From the NCBI GenBank assembly GCA_945897335.1, contig CAMDFP010000007.1, positions 1 through 42,766 of the forward strand: 42,766 bases of DNA, in the 5' to 3' direction. A model generated the notes under the pieces. It ran no database searches, was not told the origin of the DNA, and saw only the letters and a program-made list of their open reading frames with translations. Shown piece after piece: positions 32,979-41,810 of this stretch. This DNA is from Asaia bogorensis (lineage in GTDB: Bacteria; Pseudomonadota; Alphaproteobacteria; SHVZ01). The number at the start of each line of letters is the position of its first letter. Position 1 is the first letter of the stretch. The translations under genes and the position numbers were made by a program.

Positions 32979-33010
32979 GGAGGGACCGCGCCTATCATCG
33001 CGGTCCCTCC
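32979..33010 (+). terminator. Perfect 12-bp stem-loop after quiC
   Basis: GGAGGGACCGCG at 32979-32990 and CGCGGTCCCTCC at 32999-33010 pair without mismatch around the eight-base loop CCTATCAT, starting four bases past the quiC stop. No T run follows, so it may be a factor-dependent terminator or a 3'-end protecting hairpin. It separates the quinate operon from the next gene group. Confidence 0.6.
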
Positions 33011-33034
33011 CGACGACCCTCAAAAGGAACGACC

Positions 33035-34621
33035 ATGCGCGTCCGCGATTTCTACTCGGGTCGTTCCGCGATCTATGCCGATCACGGCATCGCCGCCACC
33101 GCGTCGCCGCGCGCGACCCTGGCCGCCCTCGACATGCTGCGTTCCGGCGGCAATGCCGTGGATGCGGCGCTGACCGCGATCGCCATGCTCTGCGTTATCG
33201 AGCAGGGATCGACCGGCATCGGCGGCGACTGCTTCGTCCTCTATTCGCCGAAAGCAGGGAAGCCGATAGGCCTCAACGGCTCCGGCCGGGCACCGGCGGC
33301 GGCGACCGCGGCGTGGTACGCCGCCGAGGGCATCAAGAAGATCGAGATGCAGACGCCGCATGCCGTCACCGTCCCCGGTGCCATCGACGCCTGGTGCCGG
33401 CTGCACGCCGATCACGGCAGCCGGTCGCTGGACGAGATCTTCGCCCCGGCGATCGAGGCGGCGGAACAGGGTTTCCGGCTTACGCCCCGTATCGGCACCG
33501 AATGGGCGAAGCTGATTGGCAAGCTCTCGGTCGATGCCGACACCAAGCGGATCTACGTGCCGAACGGCAAGGTCCCGGCGATCGGCGACACCCACAAGCT
33601 GCCGACGCTGGGTGCCACGCTCCGGAAGATCGCCAAACAGGGGCGCGACGGCTTCTACAAGGGCGAGGTCGCCCAGGACATCGTCGACAAGCTGCAGAGC
33701 GTCGGTGGCCTCCACACCATGGCGGACTTCGAGGCGTCGCGGCCGGACTATGTGACGCCGATCTCGACCCGCTATCGCGGCCATGACGTCTACGAGATCC
33801 CGCCGAACGGGCAGGGCATCACCGCGCTGATCATGCTGAACGTGCTTCAGGGCTACGACTACGGCTCCGACAAGCTGAGCCAGGCCGACCGCATCCACCT
33901 GATGAGCGAGGCAGCCAAGCACGCCTATCGGCTGCGCAACCTGCACGTCGCCGACATGAGCCAGGCCGAGGTGCCGGTCGAGCGCCTGCTCTCGACCCAG
34001 GAGGCGGAGTCGATCCGCAGCCAGATCGACATGGCGAAGGCCGGCGCCATCACCAAGGCCGACTTCATCCAGCACCGCGACACGACCTATCTCTGCGTCG
34101 TCGACAAGGACCGGAACGCGGTCTCGCTGATCAACTCGCTCTACTCCCACTACGGCTCGGGCATCACCGCGCCGAAATCCGGCGTCATCCTGCAGAACCG
34201 CGGCCAGGGCTTCGTGCTGCGGGAAGATCACCCCAACTGCATCGCGCCCGGCAAGCGCCCGATGCACACCATCATCCCAGGCATGATGATGAAGGACGGC
34301 AAGACGGTGATGCCCTTCGGGGTCATGGGCGGCGACTTCCAGCCGATCGGCCACACCTCCGTAGTGACGCACATGCTCGATTCCGGCATGGATCCCCAGG
34401 ACGCGATCGCCCAGCCGCGGGTCTTCCCCTACGAGGGCAAGGTCCAGCTCGAGCCGGCGATCCCCGAAAGCGTCGCCGAGGATCTCCGTCGGCGCGGCCA
34501 TGTGGTCGAGCGGACGGACGTGCCGCCGGGCGGCGGCCAGGCGATCTGGATCGACCACGACCGCGGCGTCCTGATCGGCGGCTCCGAGCCCCGCAAGGAC
34601 GGCTGTGCCTTCGGCTACTGA
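33035..34621 (+). CDS. Gamma-glutamyltransferase family protein (second copy)
   Basis: The protein has 528 residues from the ATG at 33035, which follows AAAAGGAACGACC. An upstream in-frame start would run through the hairpin and is rejected. Family features are SGGNAVDAALTAIAM near residue 38, TPHAVTVPGAIDAW near 107, and the processing site HRDTTYLCVVDKDRN, which predicts T350 as nucleophile. The glycine loop is FGVMGGDFQPIGH in the C-terminal part. There is no signal peptide. It belongs to the FGVMGGD-type branch, different from the copy at 13940. It heads an operon with a binding protein, a PLP enzyme and oxoprolinase subunits, which fits cleavage of a gamma-glutamyl or similar amide bond. 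Confidence 0.9.
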   Translation: MRVRDFYSGRSAIYADHGIAATASPRATLAALDMLRSGGNAVDAALTAIAMLCVIEQGSTGIGGDCFVLYSPKAGKPIGLNGSGRAPAAATAAWYAAEGIKKIEMQTPHAVTVPGAIDAWCRLHADHGSRSLDEIFAPAIEAAEQGFRLTPRIGTEWAKLIGKLSVDADTKRIYVPNGKVPAIGDTHKLPTLGATLRKIAKQGRDGFYKGEVAQDIVDKLQSVGGLHTMADFEASRPDYVTPISTRYRGHDVYEIPPNGQGITALIMLNVLQGYDYGSDKLSQADRIHLMSEAAKHAYRLRNLHVADMSQAEVPVERLLSTQEAESIRSQIDMAKAGAITKADFIQHRDTTYLCVVDKDRNAVSLINSLYSHYGSGITAPKSGVILQNRGQGFVLREDHPNCIAPGKRPMHTIIPGMMMKDGKTVMPFGVMGGDFQPIGHTSVVTHMLDSGMDPQDAIAQPRVFPYEGKVQLEPAIPESVAEDLRRRGHVVERTDVPPGGGQAIWIDHDRGVLIGGSEPRKDGCAFGY

Positions 34622-34639
34622 GACGAGAAGAGGAACTCC

Positions 34640-36214
34640 ATGACCCGGTCCGTACGCTCGCTTGCCTCCCTGATCGCCGCCTCGTCGCTGCTCGGGATCT
34701 TCGCCTCACCGGTGTTGGCGCAGGGCACCCTGAAGATGGTGCCGCATGCCGACCTCAAGGTTATGGACCCGATCTTCACCACCGCGACGATCACCAACGA
34801 TCACGCGATGATGATCTACGACCAGCTCTTCGCCTGGGACGACAAGCTGACGCCGAAGCCGCAGATGGTGGAGAACTGGGCGGTCGCGCCCGACAAGCTC
34901 TCCTATACCTTCGCGCTTCGCCCAGGCCTCAAGTTCCATGACGGCTCGACCGTGACTGCCAAGGACGTCGTCGCCTCGATCCAGCGCTGGTCGAAGCGCG
35001 ATCCCATGGGGCAGAAGATGGCGGAGTTCACCGCCGGCTGGTCGGTGGTCGACGACCGCACCTTCGCGCTCCGGCTGAAGGAGCCTTTCGGCCTGGTGCT
35101 CGACACGCTGGCCTCGACTGCCGCCAACATGCCGGTGGTGATGCGCGAGAAGGATGCCGCGACCGATGCCTTCACCGCGATCACGGAAGCGGTCGGCTCC
35201 GGCCCGCACCGCTTCGTGAAGGAGGAGTACCAGCCCGGCAACAAGGTTGTGTACGCGAAGTTCGCCGACTATGTGCCGCGGGCCGAGCCGGCGGACGGTC
35301 TTGCCGGCGGCAAGCGCGTCCGCGTCGACCGGGTCGAGTGGGTGTCGATCCCGGAGCCCTCGACCGCCGCCTCGGCGCTGGTCGCCGGCGAAGTCGACAT
35401 GATCGAGGCGATCAACAATGACCAGAAGGTCCTGCTGACCCGCTCCAAGGACGTGAAGGTCGAGGCACTCTCCCGGCTCGGCTGGTTCGGCCTGCTGAGG
35501 CCGAACCATCTGCACCCGCCCTTCGACAATCCCAAGGCGCGGCAGGCTCTGGCATTGATGGTCGACCAGTCCGAGTACATGCAGGCGGCCTTCGGCGGCG
35601 GCGAGGCCTGCTTCTCCTACTTCACCTGCGGCAGCCCGTTCGGCATCGAAGTCGGCTCCGAGAGTTTCCGGAAGCCCGACTTCGCCCGCGCGAAGCAGCT
35701 CCTGGCCGAGGCCGGCTACAAGGGCGAGAAGGTCGTGCTGCTCGGCGCCGGCGACCTCTTCCATCACAACGCCGCTGCCCAGGTGACCACCGAGAACCTG
35801 AAGAAGATCGGCATCAACGTCGACCTGCAGATGTCCGACTGGGGGGCGGTCATCACCCGCCGCGCGAAGAAGGACAAGCCCGAGGCCGGCGGCTACAACA
35901 TCTACCAGACCTTTTCCGACGGCGTGTCGGCGATGACGCCGGCGACAAACGTCTCGATCGTCTCGACCTGCGACGGCAGGAACGCGGTCGGCTGGCCCTG
36001 CGACGAGCAGGTCGAGAAGCTGCGCGACCAGTACATCCGCGCCACCGACGACGCCGAGAAGAAGCGGATCCTGGAGACGCTGCACCGGCGCCTGTGGGAG
36101 ACGGTGCCTTACGTGATCCTCGGCAAGTACGAGCGCCTGGCGGCCTATCGCACCAGCCTCGACGGCGTGCTGCACACCAACGTGCTGGCGCTCTGGAACA
36201 TTGCCAAGAAGTAG
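34640..36214 (+). CDS. ABC transporter substrate-binding protein, family 5 (oligopeptide type)
   Basis: This is a 524-residue exported protein. The signal peptide ends ASPVLA-Q near residue 27. The core shows the DppA/OppA pattern: [42 protein letters not shown] (ends LRPGLKF and KDVVASI), and later [19 protein letters not shown]. These proteins bind peptides, opines, nickel complexes or sugars. No permease or ATPase gene lies in this operon, which is unusual, so it must share membrane components encoded elsewhere. Its neighbours, a gamma-glutamyltransferase homologue and oxoprolinase, suggest a peptide or acylated amino acid as ligand. Confidence 0.92.
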   Translation: MTRSVRSLASLIAASSLLGIFASPVLAQGTLKMVPHADLKVMDPIFTTATITNDHAMMIYDQLFAWDDKLTPKPQMVENWAVAPDKLSYTFALRPGLKFHDGSTVTAKDVVASIQRWSKRDPMGQKMAEFTAGWSVVDDRTFALRLKEPFGLVLDTLASTAANMPVVMREKDAATDAFTAITEAVGSGPHRFVKEEYQPGNKVVYAKFADYVPRAEPADGLAGGKRVRVDRVEWVSIPEPSTAASALVAGEVDMIEAINNDQKVLLTRSKDVKVEALSRLGWFGLLRPNHLHPPFDNPKARQALALMVDQSEYMQAAFGGGEACFSYFTCGSPFGIEVGSESFRKPDFARAKQLLAEAGYKGEKVVLLGAGDLFHHNAAAQVTTENLKKIGINVDLQMSDWGAVITRRAKKDKPEAGGYNIYQTFSDGVSAMTPATNVSIVSTCDGRNAVGWPCDEQVEKLRDQYIRATDDAEKKRILETLHRRLWETVPYVILGKYERLAAYRTSLDGVLHTNVLALWNIAKK

Positions 36215-36222
36215 CCAGCCGC

Positions 36223-37425
36223 ATGACTGAACGATCCAACATCCGGGCTCGCCTCGGGCTCCGGCCGGTCATCAACGTCTCCGGCACCATGACGACGCTG
36301 GGCGCGTCGATCGTGGTGCCGGACGCGGTCCGCGCGGTGAGCGAGATCCTGCCGGAATGGGTCGAGGTCAACGACCTGCATCGGATGGCGAGCCGCGCCA
36401 TCGCCAAGGCAACGGGTACGGAAGCAGGCTTCGTGACCGCTTCCGCCGCCGCCGGCATCACCCTGGCGTTGGCCGGCTGCATGACGGGGGCTGACCTCGG
36501 CCGCATCGAGCAACTTCCCGACACCACGGGCATGAAGAACGAGGTAGTGATCCAGATGGGCCACCTGACCGGGTATGGCGCTTCCGTCGACCAGGCGATC
36601 CGCCTCGCCGGCGCGAAGTGCATTCCGGTCGGCAACGTCACCGATGCGCGGCCCTATCAGCTCGCCCACAAGATTACGGAGCGCACGGCGGCGGCGCTCT
36701 ACGTCGTCTCGCACAGCACGGCGCAGTACGGCCAGATGCCGCTCGACGTCTTCGCCCGCGTCGCCCATGACCAGGGCGTCCCGGTCGTCGCCGACCTGGC
36801 TTCCGAATACGACCTCAAGGGCTTCGCCGCCGTCGGCGCCGATCTCGTCATCTACAGCGGGCACAAGTTCCTGGGAGGGCCGACGGCCGGCATCGTCGGC
36901 GGCCGCAAGGCACTGGTGCGCGCCACGTTCCTGCAGAACTACGGCATCGGCCGTGGCATGAAGGTGGGCAAGGAGAGCATCGCCGGCACCATCGCCGCGC
37001 TGGAAGCCTGGGAGAAGCGCGACCACACCGGCATTCGCAAGCTCGAGCGCAGCACTCTGGATCTCTGGGTCAGACGCTTCTCAGACCTGCCGGGCGTGAC
37101 GGCAACGATCACACCAGACCCCACCGACAATCCGCTTGACCGGCTCGATCTCAAGGTCGATCCGGAGGCCGCGTGCATCACCGCCTGGGAACTGGCGGAT
37201 GCGCTGGCGGCCGGCAGCCCGCCTGTCGCGGTACGCGACATCCAGGTCGAAAACGGCTGGTTCCAGCTGGATCCCTGCAACCTGCATCCGGGCGAGGCGG
37301 AGATCGTCGCCGACCGCATCGTCGCCGAGCTGACGGAGGCGCGAAAGCGCAACCGCCCGCAGCAGTACAGCCTCGCCGAACGCCAAGCCAAACGTATCGA
37401 AGGCCTGCTACGCTGGCCTGATTAG
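36223..37425 (+). CDS. SelA-like PLP-dependent enzyme (fold type I)
   Basis: This 400-residue protein starts eight bases after the preceding stop. [18 protein letters not shown] near residue 14 is the signature start of the SelA/DgaE group. D191 in [10 protein letters not shown] and K215 in [17 protein letters not shown] are the expected cofactor aspartate and lysine. The C-terminal [20 protein letters not shown] also fits. Despite the SelA label of many databases, relatives that lie outside selenocysteine gene clusters act as ammonia-lyases, transferases or racemases on amino acids or amino sugars, such as D-glucosaminate-6-phosphate ammonia-lyase. No selenocysteine genes lie here. It probably acts on the amino acid freed by the gamma-glutamyltransferase-like or oxoprolinase step. 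Confidence 0.88.
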   Translation: MTERSNIRARLGLRPVINVSGTMTTLGASIVVPDAVRAVSEILPEWVEVNDLHRMASRAIAKATGTEAGFVTASAAAGITLALAGCMTGADLGRIEQLPDTTGMKNEVVIQMGHLTGYGASVDQAIRLAGAKCIPVGNVTDARPYQLAHKITERTAAALYVVSHSTAQYGQMPLDVFARVAHDQGVPVVADLASEYDLKGFAAVGADLVIYSGHKFLGGPTAGIVGGRKALVRATFLQNYGIGRGMKVGKESIAGTIAALEAWEKRDHTGIRKLERSTLDLWVRRFSDLPGVTATITPDPTDNPLDRLDLKVDPEAACITAWELADALAAGSPPVAVRDIQVENGWFQLDPCNLHPGEAEIVADRIVAELTEARKRNRPQQYSLAERQAKRIEGLLRWPD

Positions 37426-37448
37426 CCCGCCGAGAGAGAGGAAGCCCG

Positions 37449-39200
37449 ATGGCCGCCGCAGCTGATCCGATCGTCGCCTCGGTGATCCAGCACCGGCTCT
37501 TCGCCATCGTCGAGGAGATGGGCGAGGCCATGCTCCGGACCTCGTACTCCCAGATCCTGAATTCCAGCCGCGATTTCTCGACCGGCATCTGCGATCCCGA
37601 GGGCCGGCTGATCGCCCAGGCCGAACATGTGCCGATCCATGTCGGCGCGCTGCCCTGGGCGGCGCGTGCGGTCACCGAATTCTTCAAGGACGACGTCCAT
37701 CCCGGTGACGTCTTCCTGCTGAACGACCCCTATCACGGCGGCAACCACCTGCCGGACCTGACCGCCTTCGTGCCGGTGTTCGAGGACGGCAAGCTCACCT
37801 TCTGGTCGATCAACCGCTCGCACCAGAGCGACATCGGTGGCGCCACTCATGGGGCCTACAACGCGGCGGCGACCGAGATCTGGCAGGAAGGGCTTCGCAT
37901 CACGCCGCTCCGCCTCTACGACAAGGGCGAACTCCGCCGCGACGTCTACGAGATGATCGTCACCAACGTCCGCCACCCGCGCGACTTCCGCGGCGACCTG
38001 GCGGCGATGATCGGCTCGGCCCGCATCGGCGAGCGCCGTATGCAGGCGTTGATCGCCGAGTTCGGCTCCGAGCAGTCGCATGCGGCGATCGAGGCGATCC
38101 TGGATTCGGCCGAGCGCCAGGCCCGCGCCGTCATCGCCTCATGGAAGGACGGCGTCTACAAGGGCGAGGCGTTCCTCGACGACGACGGTCACAAATACGA
38201 GGACGTCCATATCCGCGCCACGGTGACCAAGAAAGGCTCGGACCTCACCATCGACCTGACCGACTCCCACCGGCAGGTGGTGGGTTTCATCAACTCGTCT
38301 TATCCGAACATGCGCTCGGCCGTGGCGATGGCGCTGGCCTATCTGATCGACCCGCACACGCCGAAGAACGACGGCACCTTCCGGCCGCTGACCGTGCTGG
38401 CCGAGCCCGGCACGGTGGTCTGGGCCAATCCCGGCGCGCCGGTAACGCTGGCGACCAACCACTGCGCGCAGGAGATCATGGAGGCGATCATCAAGGCGCT
38501 GGCGCCGGCCTGCCCTGACCGCGCCATGGCCGGCTGGGGCCGGCGCTTCCGCATCGCCATCCAGGGCACGGATCCGCGCCTCGGGCGGCCCTTCATCTGG
38601 CACCTGTTCCAGGCGCGGCCGGGCGGCGGCGGCTCCTCGGCCGGCGACGGCTGGCCCGGCGGTGGCGAGTGGCAGGCCGCCGGCGGCATCAAGTTCGGCA
38701 GCATGGAAGTGACCGAGGTTCGTTTCCCGCTGTTCTTCGAGCGCCACGAGTTCCGCGTCGACTCCGGTGGTGACGGCAAGTACCGCGGCGGCCCCGGCTG
38801 CGTTCTCGACCTACGGATGGAGATCGAGGAACCGGCCCTCGGCAACACCGCGGGCGACGGTGCCCGCTACGGCGCCTGCGGCATGCTGGGCGGCGAGGAC
38901 GGGTTGCCGCATCGCTACGTGCTGCGGTCCAAGCGGCGGCCCGACCGCGTCATCAAGACCAAGGAGGTCGGCATCGAGATCCGGCCGGGCGACGTCTTCC
39001 ACATCCTTTCCGGCGGAGGCGGCGGCTGGGGCTTGGGCAAGGACCGCGATCCCGCCGCCCGCGCCCGCGACGTCGTGAACGGATTCGCCAGCCGTGCGTT
39101 GAAGCCGAAAGCCAAAGCGATGTCCAAGGCGCGGAAGGCAAAGCCGGCCGTTCGCAAACCTGCCCCGAAGCGCGCAGCCAAGGGGCGGAGCAGGCCATGA
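37449..39200 (+). CDS. hyuB: Hydantoinase B/oxoprolinase family protein with a basic C-terminal tail
   Basis: This is a 583-residue protein starting after GAGAGAGAGGAAG. The family's N-terminus (PIVASVIQHRLFAIVEEMGE, then LRTSYSQILNSSRDFSTGI) is clear. VPIHVGALPWA, LNDPYHGGNHLPDLTAF and the glycine-rich GGDGKYRGGPGC segment follow. It acts with HyuA as an ATP-dependent cyclic amidase on hydantoins, 5-oxoproline or related rings, or as a carboxylase. The last 35 or so residues are a lysine-, alanine- and proline-rich tail (SKARKAKPAVRKPAPKRAAK) not part of the usual fold. The stop overlaps the hyuA start as ATGA. The order B then A is the reverse of many operons. Confidence 0.92.
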   Translation: MAAAADPIVASVIQHRLFAIVEEMGEAMLRTSYSQILNSSRDFSTGICDPEGRLIAQAEHVPIHVGALPWAARAVTEFFKDDVHPGDVFLLNDPYHGGNHLPDLTAFVPVFEDGKLTFWSINRSHQSDIGGATHGAYNAAATEIWQEGLRITPLRLYDKGELRRDVYEMIVTNVRHPRDFRGDLAAMIGSARIGERRMQALIAEFGSEQSHAAIEAILDSAERQARAVIASWKDGVYKGEAFLDDDGHKYEDVHIRATVTKKGSDLTIDLTDSHRQVVGFINSSYPNMRSAVAMALAYLIDPHTPKNDGTFRPLTVLAEPGTVVWANPGAPVTLATNHCAQEIMEAIIKALAPACPDRAMAGWGRRFRIAIQGTDPRLGRPFIWHLFQARPGGGGSSAGDGWPGGGEWQAAGGIKFGSMEVTEVRFPLFFERHEFRVDSGGDGKYRGGPGCVLDLRMEIEEPALGNTAGDGARYGACGMLGGEDGLPHRYVLRSKRRPDRVIKTKEVGIEIRPGDVFHILSGGGGGWGLGKDRDPAARARDVVNGFASRALKPKAKAMSKARKAKPAVRKPAPKRAAKGRSRP

Positions 39201-41242
39201 TCCGGATCGGCATCGATGTCGGCGGCACCTTTACCGACCTGGTCGCGATCGACGAGGCGGGCGGATCCACCATCGCCAAGGCGGCTTCGACCCCGACCGA
39301 TCCCTCGATCGGCGTGATCGACGGGCTCGAGCGGCTGGCGGCGATGCTCTCGACCGATCTCGCGACCCTTCTGCAGCGGACCGAGCGCATCGTGCATGGC
39401 ACCACGGTCGCCACCAACGCGCTGCTGGAGCGGAAGGGCGCCAAGGTTGGGCTGCTCACCACCGACGGCCATCGCGACGTCATCGAGATGCGGGAAGGGC
39501 TGAAGGACGACCGCTACAATCTCCGCATGCCGGCGCCGGAGCCGCTGGTGCCGCGTGCGCTCCGGCTCGGCGTCAAGGAACGCATGCGCGCCGACGGCAA
39601 GGTCGGCACGCCGCTCGACCGCACCTCGCTGGAGCGCGCCATCGCCCAATTGAAGACGCAGGGCGTTGAGTCGGTCGCCGTCTGCTATCTGCACGCCTAT
39701 CGCGATCCGCGCCACGAGCGCGCGACCGGCAAGGCGGTCAGGAAGGCGATGCGCGGCGCCTATGTCTCGCTCTCCTCCGAGGTTTTCCCGCAGATCAAGG
39801 AGTTCCAGCGGGTTTCGACCACGGTGGTCAACGCCTATGTCGGCCCGATCCTGTCGCGCTATCTGACGCGGCTCGAGAAGCGTCTGAAGGACGCCGGCTA
39901 CACTGGGCCGGTGCTGATCATCCAGTCCCATGGCGGCGTCACGCCGATCGACGAGGCGGTGCGGCTCGCCGCCGGCTCTGTGCTCTCCGGCCCTGCGGGC
40001 GGCGTCGCCGGCAGCCGGCATGCGGCGAGCCTGATCGGCTCGGGCGATCTCATTCCCTTCGACATGGGCGGGACCTCGACCGACATCTCGCTGATCGTGA
40101 ATGGCGAGCCGTCGCTGGCGCCCGACCGTGCGGTCGGCGGCCAGCGCGTCGCGCTCAACAGCCTCGACATCGTCAGCCTGGGCGCGGGCGGCGGCTCGAT
40201 CGGACGCGTCGATGCCGGCGGACTGCTCTATGTCGGGCCGGAAAGCGCCGGCGCCGAGCCAGGCCCGGCCTGCTATGGCCGCGGCGGCCTCGCCGCAACG
40301 GTGACCGACGCCAACCTGGTTCTGGGCTATCTCGATGCCGGCAACTTCCTCGGCGGCCGCAGCAAGCTCGACCGGCCGGCGGCCGAAGCTGCGCTCGACC
40401 GGCTGGCGAAGGAGCTCAAGGTCGATCGTGTGGCCGCCGCAGCCGGGGTGCATCGCGTCGTCAACACCAATATGGCCGAGGGCATCCGTCTGGTGTCGGT
40501 GCGCCGCGGCGTCGATCCGCGGCGCTTCGCGCTGCTCTCTTTCGGCGGCGCCGCCGGGCTGCACGCGACAGACGTCGCCCGCCAGCTCGATCTCACGCGA
40601 GTGATCGTGCCCAGAGTCGCGGCCGTGCTCTCGGCCTGGGGCATGCTGGCGACCGATCTCCGCTACGAGGTGGCGCGCACCCATATCGGCGATGCCAAGC
40701 ACTTGAGCGTCAGCGCGCTGAAGGCTCTTTACGAGGAAATGGCGGCCGAGGGCAGGGCGCGGCTGCCTGCGACCTTCGACGGGCCGATCCGCATCCACTA
40801 CGGCGCCGACATGCGCTACGGCGAGCAGATCTTCGAGGTCGCGGTGCCGCTGGACGGCGTCGACTGGACCAAGGATGACCCGATGCCGGATATCGTCGAG
40901 CGCTTCCACCAGCGTCATGAAGAGCTCTTCACCTATGCGCTGCGCGACCAGGAGGTGGTGCTGGTCAATGCCCGGGTCGCGGTGGTCGGCGTGCTTCCCG
41001 ACCTGCCGAAGGAACCGACGCTTCCCGACCGCTCGCCGGCGCCGCCGCGGGAAGAGCGGCGCGTCCATCTCGGCGAGTGGATCGAGGCGCCGGTCCATGA
41101 CTTCGATACGGTTGCGCGCGACCAGGTCATCGAGGGCCCGGCCATCGTCGAGTCGCCGACAACGACGGTGCTGCTGCGGTCGGGCGACCGGGCGCGCGTG
41201 ACCGCCGAAGGCTGGCTCGATATAGCAGTCCTGCGTCGCTAG
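39197..41242 (+). CDS. hyuA: Hydantoinase A/5-oxoprolinase family protein
   Basis: This is a 681-residue protein of the usual length for HyuA. The phosphate-binding start RIGIDVGGTFTDLVAID is that of the actin-like ATPase fold. HGTTVATNALLERKGAKVGLL lies at about residue 68 (quoted by ends HGTTVATN and AKVGLL). DMGGTSTDISLI and SLGAGGGSIGRVD lie in the middle, and GPESAGAEPGPACYGRGG follows. ATP is used to phosphorylate the ring or its product, and HyuB completes the reaction. The pair stands in an operon with a gamma-glutamyltransferase homologue, which is the known source of 5-oxoproline-related products, so a 5-oxoproline or N-acyl-amino acid route is likely. The stop overlaps the convergent cytochrome gene's stop as CTAG. 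Confidence 0.92.
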   Translation: MIRIGIDVGGTFTDLVAIDEAGGSTIAKAASTPTDPSIGVIDGLERLAAMLSTDLATLLQRTERIVHGTTVATNALLERKGAKVGLLTTDGHRDVIEMREGLKDDRYNLRMPAPEPLVPRALRLGVKERMRADGKVGTPLDRTSLERAIAQLKTQGVESVAVCYLHAYRDPRHERATGKAVRKAMRGAYVSLSSEVFPQIKEFQRVSTTVVNAYVGPILSRYLTRLEKRLKDAGYTGPVLIIQSHGGVTPIDEAVRLAAGSVLSGPAGGVAGSRHAASLIGSGDLIPFDMGGTSTDISLIVNGEPSLAPDRAVGGQRVALNSLDIVSLGAGGGSIGRVDAGGLLYVGPESAGAEPGPACYGRGGLAATVTDANLVLGYLDAGNFLGGRSKLDRPAAEAALDRLAKELKVDRVAAAAGVHRVVNTNMAEGIRLVSVRRGVDPRRFALLSFGGAAGLHATDVARQLDLTRVIVPRVAAVLSAWGMLATDLRYEVARTHIGDAKHLSVSALKALYEEMAAEGRARLPATFDGPIRIHYGADMRYGEQIFEVAVPLDGVDWTKDDPMPDIVERFHQRHEELFTYALRDQEVVLVNARVAVVGVLPDLPKEPTLPDRSPAPPREERRVHLGEWIEAPVHDFDTVARDQVIEGPAIVESPTTTVLLRSGDRARVTAEGWLDIAVLRR

Positions 41243-41787
41243 CGGCCGGGCAGCATCCGCACCAGAGTACGGTCGCGCAGCACGAAGTGGTGGAACAGCG
41301 CCGCGGCCGCGTGCAGGAGCGCCAGGATGAGGAGGGCATTGGCCAGAACCTCATGCACCTCCTTGACGGACCGTGCAGTCGCGCGCACCGCGGTCATCGG
41401 CGAGGGGATGGTGACGAGGCCGAGAACCGGCAACGCCTCGCCCCTCGCGAACTGCGCGGCGATCCCGGCCAGGGGAACGGCGAGCACCAGGGCGTAGAGC
41501 GCGTAGTGCGCGACCGCGGCGAAGCGTTCCGCCCAGCGTCCGAACGGCATCGGCTCCGGGGGCGGCGGCGCATCGACGACACGCCAGACGATGCGCGGCA
41601 GTAAGAGCGCCAGGACCAGAAGCCCGGTTGAGACGTGGATGAAGAAGGCGAGGTCCCGCCCGGCACCACGAGGCAGCTCCTCGCCGAAAGTGCCGAGCGC
41701 CCAGCCCGCTACCACGAGGGCGACGACCGCCCAGTGAAAGGCCTTGGCGATCGCGCCGTAGCCATGGGGAGTGTTTGCGAGCTTCAT
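41239..41787 (-). CDS. Cytochrome b561
   Basis: The protein has 182 residues from the ATG at 41787, which follows GGAGGC by five bases. An ATG nine codons earlier has no ribosome binding site. Four helices are seen. Candidate haem-binding histidines are H18 (AFHWAVVAL), H51 (FFIHVSTGL), H94 (VAHYALYAL), and H145 and H159 in the last helices. This is the layout of bacterial di-haem cytochrome b561, an inner-membrane protein that moves electrons between quinol and oxidants such as superoxide. It lies 23 bases after the ATPase gene on the same strand and could be read from its transcript. No link to the oxoprolinase cluster is apparent. Confidence 0.9.
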   Translation of the reverse strand: MKLANTPHGYGAIAKAFHWAVVALVVAGWALGTFGEELPRGAGRDLAFFIHVSTGLLVLALLLPRIVWRVVDAPPPPEPMPFGRWAERFAAVAHYALYALVLAVPLAGIAAQFARGEALPVLGLVTIPSPMTAVRATARSVKEVHEVLANALLILALLHAAAALFHHFVLRDRTLVRMLPGR

Positions 41788-41810
41788 TGATAGCCTCCGA
41801 TCATTCGAGT

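Noticed and set aside
36223-37425. Assignment as selenocysteine synthase (SelA)
   Set aside because: No selB, selC or selD lies nearby, and the operon is one of amino acid/oxoproline metabolism. Many SelA-like proteins have other reactions.
38915-41098. Long minus-strand frame (about 727 codons) opposite hyuA and the end of hyuB
   Set aside because: It has a low-complexity, charged translation with no recognisable motif, while HyuA on the plus strand is unmistakable.
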